This document shows positions 11,938 through 23,460 of a DNA stretch of 64,000 nucleotides, in pieces. The notes beneath the pieces are model-generated. The model searched no databases. It was not told the origin of the DNA and was given only the letters and a program-made list of their open reading frames with translations. The stretch is from Allomyces macrogynus ATCC 38327. Lineage: Eukaryota > Blastocladiomycota > Blastocladiomycetes > Blastocladiales > Blastocladiaceae. The stretch covers positions 1,619,417 to 1,683,416 of the forward strand of contig GG745331.1 in assembly GCA_000151295.1 (NCBI GenBank). The letters are read 5' to 3'. Position numbers and translations under genes: made by a program. Numbering within the stretch: position 1 is the first letter of the stretch; the number at the start of each line of letters is the position of its first letter.

Positions 11938-14606
11938 TCAACCATGACCCGTATCATCCCTCTCCGCGGCGGCCACTGTGGACGAGGTAGTGTGCGCCAG
12001 TTCCGACGTCGCCCACACGAGCGACAAGAGTTCGGTCTCTTGGCACATGCGTTCAAACGACGAGTCTTGCAGCCACGACTAGTAACAGATGAGTAGAAAC
12101 ATGTGAGTTTCCGGACAAGACGTGGAAGGAGCGCTTCGTTGATGCCCAGCGTACCCGGACTTTGTTGCGCAGCATCGTTCGCCGGTACTCTCTCCACCGG
12201 TCGGCCTTGGCTTGCTGCACAAACGCCCGCCATTGTGCAAAGTATCGGCGAGGAAGAACTCTGTGGAACGAAGCCGTCAGATCAATCGATCCAAAGGGAA
12301 GGTCGAGGGACGGGTACAGTACCGCGCAGATATCGCGTCGGCCTTGGCGTTGTCGGCCTCTTCTTTAGCCAATCGAGCTTGCCGTTGGTGCTGCGCGCGG
12401 CCGCGCCATGATCGCAGCGTCTCGACGAGCACATGACGCTGAGAAATGTTTTCAGCTTGCTCCATCTGAGCTCGATGCACCACCGCAAACTCCAAGAGCC
12501 AACGAGGATCAGAGCAGAGAAGTCGTCCAACTCGTGCGCGAGAAGAAAAGAAACGGTACCTCCACCCACGCTCGCCACGCCTGGACTACCTGCACCCGCT
12601 CCCAGTGCCTCCTCACAACCTCCACCCTCCTCTCCGCCCTCTCCCTAGCCGCCCGGGCCCATTCGTGCACGACCCACCGGCCGACTCGATCCCCATGCCA
12701 TCGATCCGCCTTCTCCCTCGCCTCCTTCTGCACCTCCACCCACTTCCGCCACGGCCAGAGTCCACGATACTTGACCCTCGCACGATCTGCGTGCGCTACT
12801 GCGCGCTGCCACTGCTCGCGCGCATGCTGCCGCGCACATTCTACCGCCTCGGCCGCCGCACGTTCCTCGTCGGCACGCTGCTGAGCTTCGCGGCGTTCCC
12901 GCTCGACGCATTCGAGCTCGGTTTTTTCTGCTTCGAGTCGTGCGCGTTCCACGGCCTCGGCGTGACGCGCTTCACGCTCGGCTGCGACCTTGACGGGGTA
13001 TGCGAGCCGTCTCGGTCGCTGCCGTGCTTGTTCTGCAGCGGGGATGGTGCCGCGGTGACATGCGCCATGGCATCGCGCTTCGCCTGCAAGTGCGCGAGAA
13101 ACTGGTCGACCTTGCGTTTCCGCGCCAGGTGCACACTTTCGAGTTCGCGCTCCTGCTTGACCAAGGCGACGAACGCGGTCCATGCGAGACAGTACCGCGA
13201 GAGCGCGTGGAATCGCCAGTGCCGGTCGGCGTGACGGTCAAGTTCTTCCTTGTGCCGCAGAGCCTGCGCTACTTTCCGTGCCTCGCTAAGTAGAGCAAAA
13301 TCCGGCGTGAGTATTTCGTGGGAGTGGGAGGCATGTGAAGGGGTAGGACAGTACCGGTCGGTGATGTCCTTGACCATGCGCGCGTGCCAGTGCGCGAACG
13401 CCGCGCGTTTACGGTGCCAGTCGCGGCGCGCCTCGAGCTTGATGCACACGAGCCGTGTGCGCCGCGCATGGTGTCGCCAGGCGTTGAACGCGGCCTACGC
13501 GATCGCTGCACCCGTGAGCCCGACATGCCCGCGCACACTCCTCTGACCGGATCGACCGTACCACCAGTTTCCACTGCATCTTGCCGCGCACATACTCGTC
13601 GACCATCGCCTCCACCGCCATCTCACGCTCCCTCGCCTCGCGCTCGAGCCGCGCGTGCCGCTCAGCCTTGATCTTGGCATCGAGTTGCTTGGCAACCACC
13701 TCGTTCCGCTTGGCCTTCGGCCAATTCGCGGTCACGGCGGTCGATGTCGAGCACGGCGCGGTACAGTTCGACCTGCTGCTGCAGGTCCGAGTCGGCGGGC
13801 GACACAACGAGGTGTGCGTGAATCGCGTCGGTAGTAGCGGGAGGCGCAGGTGGGGTCGCGGTCTGTCGTAGCTGCGCAGCGCGTGCTTGCAGGGTGCGGT
13901 CGAGCTGCCGTGTCCGGACAGAGCGCAGGTCGCGTTGCACGAGTTTGGACCGCGGAGCGAGCGGGATGGGCGGTGGAGAAGGTGGCTTTGGGGCCTGGTG
14001 TTGGTTTGTAACGTGAATGAAGGGACGGGAGTCGGCCTGAAGCGATCAAGCGTACCGGCTGCCTGGGTGCCGTCAAGTCGCCAATCAAGAACGCATCAAG
14101 GTCGTCGGCACCGGCCTTGAGCGCTGCCAGGAGCGGGTCGAGGTCGTCGAGTGTCATATCAGACGACTCTTTCTTGCGTCGAGCACCCGCTGTTGGTGTT
14201 CGCCGCGTCGAAATGCAAAACAGGGTGGTCGCGCGAGTACCACTTGCACATGCTGGCGCAGTTGATGCGGTCCGATCGCCCACTGCGTCATCGCGCAGCA
14301 CGTCGAGGTCAATATCGAGCGCGTGGGTTCTCGCCCAGGCAATCGAACGAGGTCAACTCGCGCAGCATCGTCGTCGGGTCCTGCCGCTGCGGACCACGCG
14401 AACTGTGCGGCCGGGTCGCCATCATCGCTGTCGTGATCGAGCGAGGGGCCAAGAAGCGCGCGCCAGCCTAAATGGGGAGTCGAGCCGGTCGCATGGTCGG
14501 CCAGCAGGGACGGGTCGGGAACCGTGGCCAAGAGCTGGTCGAGGTCGCCGTCGTCATCCAAGAACGACCTGTCGAGGTCGCTGAAGGGGCCTGGAAGTCG
14601 AAGCAT
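11938..14606 (-). CDS. SFI1/CCDC191-like tryptophan-repeat coiled-coil protein
   Basis: This is a multi-exon minus-strand gene starting at MLRLPGPFSDLDRSF (14606) with an acidic Asp/Leu-rich N-terminus. It continues through basic helices (near 13900, LVQRDLRSVRTRQLDRTLQ; near 13640, KQLDAKIKAERHARLEREA). A series of repeats follows in which a Trp in a short AFxxW or AWRxW unit recurs every 25-35 residues: AFNAWRHH, AFAHWHAR, CLAWTAFV, PWRKWVEV, VQAWRAWVE, TLRSWRGR, QWRAFVQQ. The last exon encodes SWLQDSSFERMCQETELL and stops at 11938. This layout matches SFI1 (centrin-binding) and CCDC191 families of centrosomes and basal bodies, in keeping with a flagellated cell. Several internal intron borders are approximate. 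I favour a basal-body role by inference only. Confidence 0.65.
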
Positions 14607-15845
14607 GGGCGCTGAGAAAAATGCTGGGAGTGTCGATTGCTAATTGGCCGAGGTCAGAAGACTCAAAATAGTCCGCGCAGCAGCTGCAACAGATCAACTT
14701 CGACAAGAACAGGAAGACGCGATCACGTTCATATTGTCTTTGTGACTTGTTGGGGCTCCTTCACGTTCTGGCATCATTACGTCGATAATCCAAAGATGCG
14801 ATCGAGCTTCGAGATTACAAAACAGTTCTGGTAGCCACGCTGATCAAAGTGGCCGACACAAAACGGGCCCTTGCGGCCACAAACGAACAGTAGAAATCGC
14901 AATCAGTCTCTGCAGACCATCGACTTGATCAAGCTGCAACATATTGCTGTCTGGCACCAAGACAGGGGTTCTATGACCAAGATCACTTTATATCAGCCAC
15001 GAGGTTGACGTCGGACGCACAGATGGCCTGACGAAGATCATTGAGGAGAAGCGTCCAACGCCAGGGCTTGCGGTGAGGCATAGCCACGAGACCGCGACGG
15101 ATGGTTTGTGGTCCCTGCCATCCAAAGAGCAGCTGTGCCGCACAGCCATCTTGCTCGGCCAACCTTCCCCGGCCGCCTCGCCCCGCCCTCGCCCATCTCA
15201 CCGCGATCACGACTTGCTGCATTCAATGCCAGAACAGGCGCCCTGGATCCCTGCGTGATGCGGCCCTGCAGCGGTAAAGCGGTCGCCATTGCCATTGCAT
15301 TTTGTACTCGGCGCCGACCACCAGTTTGGCGCCCATGCCCCGGCCACCGCCGACAAGTCCCGCCGGCAGAACATGTGCCTCTCAGCAAGGTCTTGCGCAG
15401 AGAGCAAATTCGCGTTCCTCTCCTCCAGGCATGCGCCGACACTCGCCACGCCGCACGCAAACGTGTCCGGCGTACCTGTACCGCTCCGATGCCAACGCGC
15501 GAGCAAGGCGTGAACGACGAGGCGTAGCCGTACCGCAGCGGGGACATGCCCTCACCCACGCACCGCTATGGCGCGGCGGCGCGGTCAAGGGAGAGAGAGG
15601 GTCCCTAGGGTGCATGGCGAGTACTCTGTTCACGATTGACTCCCCGACGAGTGCGACCGCATGCATGGCGGGCGACATCTATATGAAGCCGCGACGCGCA
15701 CCTTCCTCGGTCCCGTTCTTCTGTTCTCCATTTTGTCCCGCTACTGGGACCTCTCGACCTCGTTGACAAGTTCAGCTCGTTACTTGCGTTTGTGCTCGAC
15801 CACGCGCACATCTCTCAAGTCCCATCCATCGCTGGGCACCCCGCC
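14607..15845. other. intergenic, 1.2 kb, no gene supported
   Basis: Both strands contain GC-driven open frames (for example on the minus strand at 15038-15559), but their translations are Arg/Ala-rich, lack any family motif and have no good start context. A TATA-like ctatatga near 15678 lies about 165 bp upstream of the cold-shock gene ATG and may belong to its promoter. Confidence 0.4.
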
Positions 15846-17341
15846 ATGGCCTCTGATCCTCCCACAACGCCGCCGGCACGCCTGCCGCCATCCCCCGCGC
15901 CGTCGGCGCCGACTACCCCGTCACCCGGCCGCGTTGGCAGCAACAAGCCCGCCGGTGCTCCGCGCCGGCCCTATCCGCACCAGCAGCACCAGCAATCGTG
16001 GCCGGGTTACGCGCGCGTGCCGCCCGCAAACAAGTGGAATCGCCGCGCGACCAACATGCCCAACATGCTCCCGGCGACCCCCTGCGCGATGCCGCACGCG
16101 TCGCACATGCCGCCGATCATTTCATCGGCGCCGCGACCAGCATCTGTGCGCGGTCCCCGTCGGCCTTCGTGGCCGGTGCAGTTGAACGCGCGATACGGTC
16201 CGCGCACGGGGGAGGCCGTCGCGGCCGAACGCAAGCGCGGTCACGTCAAGTTTTTCAATTCCGACAAGGGCTACGGGTTTATTATCATGGCTGATCCGGT
16301 GGAGATTGGCGAGCAGGAGATTTTCGTGCATCATACCGTGATCACGGCGAGCGAGCAGGCGTTTCGGTCGTTGGGGGAGGGCGAGGAGGTGCGTTCACGC
16401 GTTATTTCTGCACTGTCGTGAGGGCCATGGCTCTAACAGAAGGTCCCGTTTGTACCAGGTCGAGTTCCGGCTCTGCCGCGGGGAAAAGGGTTACTTTGCC
16501 CAGGACGTGACGGGTCCCGGCGGTCGTTGCGTGCAGGGCGACCCGCATGCCGTCCCGCCCTATGTGCGTGCCAAGTTCATGATGGGCAATGGTGCCGGCT
16601 CGCCCCATTCCGATACCAGCGCACAGTCGCCGACGTATGCCGAAGGTTCGTTTGTTCTCCATTCTCTGTTTTGGTCAAGTCCCAAGTCGCTCACCTTCGC
16701 GTTCGCCTCTCCCAGCCCCTCTCTCGCCCAACTCGACGCAGCCGTCGCCGACGCACCCGGCCGACTCGACCCTCGCGACCGCACCGCAGTCGTGGTACTG
16801 GTACGGGTGCGACCCGACCTCGACCCCGCCACCGCCACCGACCGCGACCGGCGGGTACCCGTTCATGATGGCGCCGGCGCCGTACCACGCGGCTGCATTC
16901 ATGGTCCCAGCATGCACGAACACGTCCCCCATCAACCCGGACCAAGAAACCGCCGAGACCGACGCGTCCGCATACCCGGCCGCCGCCGTCCCCATGTATA
17001 TGGCCGCGCGGCACGCCGGCTACTTACCGCCACCGGCGCCCGGCGCGGCACCTTACCCGACGGTCATGTACGCGACCAGTACCGGCGCCTTCGTGCCCGT
17101 GCCCATGTACGCGGTCCCGCCGCCGCCGTGGGCGTACATGCCGCCGCACCATGTGCGACGCGACAGCGAGGATACGGTCACGTCGAGTGTCGCGAGTACC
17201 GTCGTCGTTGCGGGCACGCCGCCGCCAATGATGCCCGTGGCCGACATGTCCGTGGCGCTGCCGCTGCCGCCGCACAAGGATGCCGCGGCAGTTGACGCGC
17301 TCGTGGCCGGGGTCGAAGGGATGGTGGTCGCGTGCGAGTGA
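15846..17341 (+). CDS. cold-shock-domain RNA-binding protein with Pro/Tyr/Met-rich tail
   Basis: Three exons (15846-16388, 16459-16645, 16716-17341) join in frame to 451 aa. The ATG is in strong context (cgccATGg). Residues about 130-200 form a cold-shock domain: RGHVKFFNSDKGYGFIIM carries RNP1-like KGYGFI, then EIFVHHTVI (RNP2-like FVHH), then the terminal strands EGEEVEFRLCRGEKGYFAQDV split by intron 1. The N-terminus is Pro-rich and the C-terminal half is Pro/Tyr/Ala/Met-rich and disordered. Such Y-box-like proteins bind single-stranded RNA or DNA and regulate mRNA translation. The exact target is unknown. Confidence 0.85.
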
Positions 17342-17369
17342 AGAGCGACGTGATGGTGTTCGAGTTTGC

Positions 17370-17397
17370 TTTTTTTTTTTTTTTTTTTTTTTTTTTT
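17370..17397. repeat. 28-bp poly-T tract after the cold-shock gene
   Basis: An unbroken run of 28 T begins 29 bp after the stop codon of the cold-shock gene. It would be poly-U in that transcript's 3' UTR, or poly-A if transcribed from the other strand, as in a retrotransposed tail. Confidence 0.9.
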
Positions 17398-18183
17398 CCT
17401 TGTCTGGCCAGGCAAACACGTCTTGGCGCGGTGCCGCGTTTGTTCCTGTTCATCAACCATTTGATTTCATGACCTTTTGCTTGACCACCACCTCCCGCGA
17501 TCAAGCACTCTGCTGGCACGCTAGGGCCGTTGTTGGGCCGGTGGAGCGGAACGCCGCCAAACGGCGCACGCCGTGAGGCCGAAAAATATGGGTCAGCCAC
17601 CCGTACCACACCGACGACGTCGCCGTCGAGGATTCTGGGCCGTGGTTACGTGCCCGCGCGATGGGCGTCCTGGGCCGAGTTCCCTGCCCGCAAACATGCG
17701 TCGCCACGCGTGCCGTGTCGCCACCGCGACGCGCGCGAGACCAGCCCGTTGGGTTCGCGACAGCGCGCAGGGGCGGCGCGCGCGCCCGGCCGGCCGCCGA
17801 GAATTTATAAAGGCGCGGCGGCCCCTCGCACGAGATGCCGACACGCTCCTTGCTTTATACCACGACGCGTCGCGCTCGCTCACGCCCGCTCGCTCGCTTG
17901 CTCGCGCGCCTTCGGACTGCAAGTCAAGAAAGCAGGCTACCGCAAGTGTTCTCGCTCGCGCTCGATCCCGACGTCAGTTGACCAACGACGATCACGGTCG
18001 TTTCGCGGCCGCGCTGACGTTTTACCAAGTCAAGCGCACGGTCCACGCCAACCACCCGAAAGAAGAAAACTGAGCACGCTTGCGTGCACGCCTTTCGTCA
18101 CTCGTCACGGCTCGCTCTTCGCGTGTGCAACCACGCGTTGTGCCATCGGCTCGCCTCGCTGTACCAGCCACGGCGCGCGCCCA
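17398..18183. other. intergenic upstream of PhoD-like gene, with an extra TATA-like box
   Basis: No gene is supported. A TTTATAAA box at 17804-17811 is followed by no convincing ORF, so it may mark an upstream start site, a 5' UTR intron or a non-coding transcript. Confidence 0.35.
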
Positions 18184-18190
18184 TATAAAT
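18184..18190 (+). promoter_or_regulatory. TATA box of the PhoD-like gene
   Basis: TATAAAT lies 59 bp upstream of the ATG at 18249, giving room for a start site about 30 bp downstream and a very short 5' leader. It supports 18249 as the true start rather than the internal Met at 18438. Confidence 0.6.
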
Positions 18191-18248
18191 CGGCCCCTTC
18201 CCCGCCCTTCCACCATCGTCCTTTGCTCTCTCTCCCGGCCCGTCGTCG

Positions 18249-21102
18249 ATGCAGTGCTTTGCGCCCTTGACCGCGCCCAGTCGTCGGCCACAGCAGAACC
18301 AGGACTCGTCCGCTGACCCCGACAGCACCGACGCTCCCGCGCAAGCAGCAGCTCCCGCGTCCGAAGCGCCCGCGTCGACCGACCGCGGCCTCCCTTCCAC
18401 CAGCTCTACCGCGCGCTCGCAACCAGCTACCGGCGGCATGTCGTTTTTCGCCAACATTGGCAAGGCCGTGACCGGGTCGATTGAGAAGATTGCCGACAAG
18501 GTCGTGGGCGGCGGTGGGTACCCCGGCAGCCATTCGTCCTCGCAATCGCAGCAGCAGACGCAGCAGTCGTCGTCGTACCAGTCCGGTGGGTACCAGTCCG
18601 GCGGGTACCAGTCGCAGCAGCAGACGCAGCAGCAATCCGGCGGGTACCCGGGGCAGCAGCAGCCGGCGTACGCGTCGCAGCAGGCCCCCACGGGGTACGG
18701 GTCGCCGCAGCCGGCCTACGGGTCGCCGCAGCCCGGGTACGCGCAGCCCAGCTACGGCCAGCAGCCGGCGTACGGCGCTCCCGCTCCAGCGCGCCCGGCG
18801 TACGGTGCCCCCGGGCCGTACGGCCCGCCGCAGACGCAACAGTCGGCGTCCTACCAGGGGTCGGCCTCGTACCAGCAGTCGTCGACGTCCTCATCCTACC
18901 AGCAGTCGTCGTCCATGTCCTACCAGTCGTCGACGCAGCAGTCGGGCTATGGCGCCACGCCCCAAGGCCAGTACGGGATGCCGCAGCCGCAAGTCGGGTA
19001 CCAGCAGCAGGGCGGGTACCAGCAGCAGGGCGGGTACCAGCAGCAGGGCGGGTACCAGCAGCAGGGCGGGTACCAGCAGCAGGGCGGGTACCAGCAGCAG
19101 GGCCAATATGGGCAGCAGCACGGCGGCATGATTTCGCAGGCCGTGGGCGGTTTCCAAGGCCAGCAGGGTGGTTACGGCCGTCCCCAGCAGCCCCCGGCGC
19201 CCTATGGCGCGCCCCAAGGCATGCCCGTCCCGCCGCAGCGGCCGTACGGCCAGCCGCAGGGCCAGTATGGGCAGCAGCAGGGCCAGGGTCAGTCGTTTGG
19301 CGCGAGCAACGCGCCCTACTTTGGCCCGTACATCAAGTTTGTCGGCACCGACCTGCAGGCCAACGTGAACCAGTACACGATCATGGTCATTGTCAAGCCC
19401 GGCCATACCGAGGCGCCGGCGATCCGCATTTCGGCGGGCCGTCCGCGCGGGCAGCCGATCTTGCTCGACACGTACGCCGAGCACCGGTTCTGGCGGTTCG
19501 ATGTCGAAGTGCCGGTGACGCCCTACGAGCAGCACGTGTCGTACGCGGTCAACAGTGGCGTCGACCAAGTGTTCCACATTCCCGGCCGCGAGGAAAACTA
19601 CCGCTGGGCCTTCTTCTCGTGCAACGGGTTCTCGACCGATGTCGATTTCCCAACGCGCGAAAAGCTGAACGGCATCAAGCCTCTCTGGACCGACGTGATG
19701 CGCGAGCACGCCGAGAAGCCTTTCCACGCCATGGTCGGTGGGGGTGACCAGGTCTACATGGACACGATCTTTGACGTGCCGGCGCTCAAGGAGTGGCTCG
19801 GCAACACCAACAAGGAGTACAAGTCGACGTGCCCGTGGACGCGCGAAATGAACGAGCAGGCGCACAAGTACTACTTTGACGAGTACCTGCAGCACTTCCA
19901 GCTCGACGGGTTCCGCGAGGCGCTGGCCACGATTCCGTTCAACTTTGAGTACGTTCTTTGCCATCTAATTCGTGCTTCTCCCATCGACCGAATCAACTGA
20001 CACCTCCCGTACCCCCTTTTCCTCAACCACTAGGTGGGACGACCACGACATCTTCGACGGCTACGGCTCGTACCCCGAGTACCTGCAGAACAGCCCCGTG
20101 TTCCAGAACATCTTCATTGCTGCGCAGCGCTTCTACCTTCTCTTCCAGCAGCACACGAACCTGCGTCTCGCGCGGCAGGACGGGTACATTGGCATGCGTG
20201 GGCACACGTCGATTCGCCAGTACGGCCCGTACTTGGCCTTCTTGGCCGTCGACGTGCGCACGGAGCGCACGCTGCAGCACATTGTGAACCCCGAGTCGTG
20301 GGCGCTCGTGTGGCGCGCGCTCGACAACCTGCCGCGCACGACGCGGCACTTGGTCATGGGCGCCACGATTCCCCTCGCCTACCCGCGCCTGCAGGGCGAA
20401 GTCGCTGTCTCGGCTGCGGCGACCGTGTTCTCGGCTGCGGCGAGCGCGCTCGATACAGTCTCGGGCCTGCTCGGCGGCGGCGGCCAGGGCGGCGACGCGT
20501 CGCACCACGGCAAGTGGACCGAGGCGTTCCAGAAGACGGGTGTCTACAAGAACATTCTCAACGGTCTTGGCGAGCCCGAGCTCCTCGACGACTTGAACGA
20601 CCACTGGACGTCCGAGAACCACTTGCACGAGCGCGACGAACTCGTGCACAACCTGCAGCGCGTCGCGCGCGAGCGCAGTCTGCGCATCACGTTCCTGTCG
20701 GGCGACGTGCACTGCTGTGGTACCGGCAAGCTCTACTCGGCCGACGAGCAGTTGCAGGCCAACAAGGAGCGCGACCCGCGGCTCATGTACCAGGTGGTCT
20801 CGTCGGCGATTGGCAACATTCCGCCGCCGGCCGCCGTCATCAAGATGCTGCACTTGTCGACGACCGAGATCAAGTTTGACGAGGAGACGCGCGAGAACAT
20901 GCACCCGATCTTCTTGAACGATATCGATGGCAAGCCGCTGCAGGAACAGTACCTGATGGCGCGCCGCAACTGGTGCCGCGTCTCGGCGCCCGATGCCAAC
21001 CCGGAGGCGCTCTGCTTTGAGATCAAGGTCGAGTGCGAGTCGGGCGGTCTTGACGGCAAGACGCACACGTACGCGCTGCTCGTGCCGCCGCTCCACGTCT
21101 AA
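18249..21102 (+). CDS. PhoD-like metallophosphatase with Q/Y/G-rich prion-like N-terminus
   Basis: Two exons (18249-19948, 20034-21102) join in frame to 922 aa. Residues 1 to about 355 are low complexity, rich in Gln, Tyr, Gly and Ser, with six perfect copies of GYQQQG (18996-19103). From about residue 357 (YFGPYIKFVGTDL) the protein follows the fungal PhoD-like phosphatase family. HAMVGGGDQVYMD supplies the metal-binding Asp, WDDHDIFDGYGSYP is the WDDHD core split by the intron, and ITFLSGDVHCCGTG is the GDVH metal site. The family comprises calcineurin-like metal-dependent phosphodiester/phosphate hydrolases, usually membrane-associated or cytosolic in fungi. No signal peptide or TM segment was seen. 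The Q-rich arm resembles yeast prion-like domains and may drive assembly. Confidence 0.88.
18996..19103 (+). repeat. six tandem 18-bp coding repeats (GYQQQG)
   Basis: Six identical or near-identical 18-bp units encode GYQQQG inside the PhoD-like gene. Identity at the DNA level suggests recent expansion by slippage or unequal crossing-over. Confidence 0.95.
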
Positions 21103-21774
21103 GGCTCTTTCAAGTCGACGATGTGTGCGGGTCGTGGGTGAGGCTGGTAATTCACTTGTGATAGCCATGACCCATTATGCCGATGCCATTCTTATTCGCG
21201 TTGGCTTTTGTTGTTGCTGCGATTGTTCGCTTTGCTCCATTTTGCTGTCCCTGGTTCTCGCATACATTATACGACCGTTTCCATGTACACTCTTTGCTCA
21301 CAGCCGCGATTGCAATCCATTCCGTATGAGCTGCTGCTGTTCTTTGTGCGAGCGCATCGCTTTGGTGCAGGATTCATCAGTGGTCCACAATCTTCCACTC
21401 TGGACACAGCTGTCGCAACATGGACACGCCGGTTACTCTGACCTATGATCAAGACCGTCAACACGCGATATCAAAATATCTCTTGCAGGTTCAAGAAGAC
21501 TCTCCACCCTGTTTCGACAGCGTATGAAGTCAACAGACGGTCCAAGTCGCAGGTAACACATATGGCCATTTGGACCGGCGTGGACGCGATCCTGGAAAAA
21601 ATGAGGGGCGTCAACGGCCAGGAATCTCAGGACTCTCGAAACATTCAGACCAACACCTTCTTTCTCAATGATGAACCAATGGATGCTCTCCGATCACAAA
21701 TACGCGCATCTCGCGGCAGGCAAATATGGGAATCGGGCGTCGCGCTGATACTGTTGAACCCTGGAAGAGTTGTA
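21103..21774. other. intergenic, AT-richer, nothing recognised
   Basis: The base composition becomes noticeably more AT-rich than in the genes. An open frame at 21445-21777 (+) has no recognisable family and may be decayed sequence attached to the ABC remnant that follows. Confidence 0.4.
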
Positions 21775-22006
21775 TGAGCTCACGCCGACCATTGCCGTGA
21801 ACGATAGACTGAACACCATCATCGACTATGACATGGCCCTCGTCATGGCCGCGGGTCGCATCGCCGAGGTTGGTGCGCCGGCTGAATTGTTGGCAAGGCC
21901 AGAATCGCAGTTTGCCACCCTTGTAGATGAGACTGGGCCATCAAATGCCGTGTTGCTGCGTCGGCTCGCACAGAGCCATGTAGGTGTGACTTCCAAGAAC
22001 GAGTAG
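21775..22006 (+). pseudogene. ABC transporter (C-subfamily type) C-terminal fragment
   Basis: About 75 residues match the extreme C-terminus of MRP-type ABC transporters. RLNTIIDYDMALVMAAGRIAE (H-loop helix plus D-loop distal strand) is followed by GAPAELLARPESQFATLVDETG, and the frame ends at TGA/TAG around 22004-22006. The H-loop His itself is lost (the usual AHRLNTI reads as VNDRLNTI), and no Walker A, signature, Walker B or TM region is found upstream. This is a stranded remnant of a larger gene, not a functional transporter. Confidence 0.75.
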
Positions 22007-22079
22007 AGGACGTTTTCATGAATGGGCGTGGAATAGATACGCATTTCGCGTTGAGGGGGGATGTGTGCTGATGGGCGTG

Positions 22080-23279
22080 AAGAGTCGCTCAGGACCCAAT
22101 GCGACCAGCACTGGCTTGACGATGTTTGTGCAAGTTTGCCTGGACACTCTAAACGAGCGAGGTGGTGCACTTGTTCGTGCGTGCGCTGGATTGCCGCCTT
22201 GTCCTCGTCATATCCCACCAGCGACACGGTCCATCAGCGCATCGCATTGCGACACACGGTCTCCCCACGGCGACAGCGTCAAGTGTGTCAATTTATCGTT
22301 GCAGTATCGTCAAGAAGGCGCTCCTCTTTTCGAGCACCGAACATGGTTTCAGCTACCGTGAGAGACTTGACATGGGTCAAACATTGCGCAATGCAGCAAG
22401 CCATGGTTGGGTCTGTCGCCAAGCTCAGGTGCCCAGTTAAGTCTAGGTTACGGCACCGCGGCATGATGGGGATCGCGGGAATAGTGAACTCGACGTAATC
22501 GTTGTGAATATTGATCCGGAAACGAAGCGTGTTGACGTTGGGCAACTCTGGAATCGCGGCCAAGTACGACAAGTCATCATATCCCTAGCCAGTACGTCCA
22601 CGACCGACAGTGGGATGCGACAAAAGGGACAAGATTGCCTTTTGCGGTGATCCCTCCAGGAAGAGGACGTGCGACAGGTTTGGCAAACGATCCAGCATCA
22701 CTTCCATGGACGCACGATGCCAGCCCGCCAACTCGTGGAACCGTGCTGCCCTGGCTGGGAACGGCGAAACTGGGTGCTTGCTGTGAACTTATAGCCTGCG
22801 AATCACGGATGCAGGCACCTTCATACAACTATCTTCCCATAAATCACGGCCCAAGCGCCATATTTCTTGGTCTGAATCGCTCACGAGCTGCACACGGCAG
22901 AGCCCAAAGACAATTCGAGTATACCTGTCGCTTCGGTCTTCGCTTTCATCGTCGCTTTCGTCGTCGCTCTTTTCCTCACGTGCGCGGCAGTTGGTACAGA
23001 ATCCCAGCTCAAGGTCGACTTGGTCGTCAAGAACTCGGAGCATCAAAAACCGCTGGACAAGAGCACAACAAGACCAATGGGCAACTAAGCGGCAATTTTG
23101 GGCGAGACGGTTCAAGTTTGAGCAATGCGGAATTGATTGCTGCATCCCCACGAAGATGGAGTGCGTTGATTTGCGACATAATGGATGATGCGCTCAAGGA
23201 TGAGCGTTGGGAGGGCATCGAGTGACAGCTTGGCACGCTGGCGTTGCAGTTGATCATTTTGCGGCAAGTTGTGACTCAT
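22080..23279 (-). pseudogene. broken F-box / leucine-rich-repeat gene
   Basis: On the minus strand an ATG at 23279 opens a good F-box N-terminus (LDALPTLILERIIHYV). The frame then shifts to one reading NRLAQNCRLVAHW...LVQRFLMLRVLDDQ, an F-box-like helix pair, and an acidic linker (DDESDDESED). Further along, LRR-like segments appear in changing frames: MLDRLPNLSHVLFLEG, then after an in-frame TAG LAAIPELPNVNTLRFRI and CRNLDLTGHLSL, then LTHLTLSPWGDRV in a third frame. No intron set restores one frame. It looks like a decayed SCF substrate adaptor. A second copy of the same N-terminus sits at 35.3 kb. Confidence 0.6.
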
Positions 23280-23460
23280 GATGGCGAAACCGGCCTGGGC
23301 GGGAGGAGACTCCATGCTGCAAAATGATGGCGATGTGGAGTCCAATGGGTGATCATCAACTCGAGTCTTTTTACACGCGACCGAAACTCCCTTTGAAATA
23401 TTACTCATCCACGAGCATGCGAAAAATCTCGTAGAAACTCCTGAATCCAAGTTCATATTA

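Noticed and set aside
15038..15559. Minus-strand ORF of 173 codons in the 14.6-15.8 kb gap
   Set aside because: No start context, Arg/Gly/Ala-rich composition and no similarity recognised; treated as chance.
18891..19964. 357-codon minus-strand ORF with LLVPALLLVPA repeats
   Set aside because: Antisense of the GYQQQG repeat; repeat-driven and overlapped by a well-supported gene.
20023..21168. 381-codon minus-strand ORF across the PhoD gene
   Set aside because: Shadow of the phosphatase reading frame; the composition is that of reversed GC3-rich codons.
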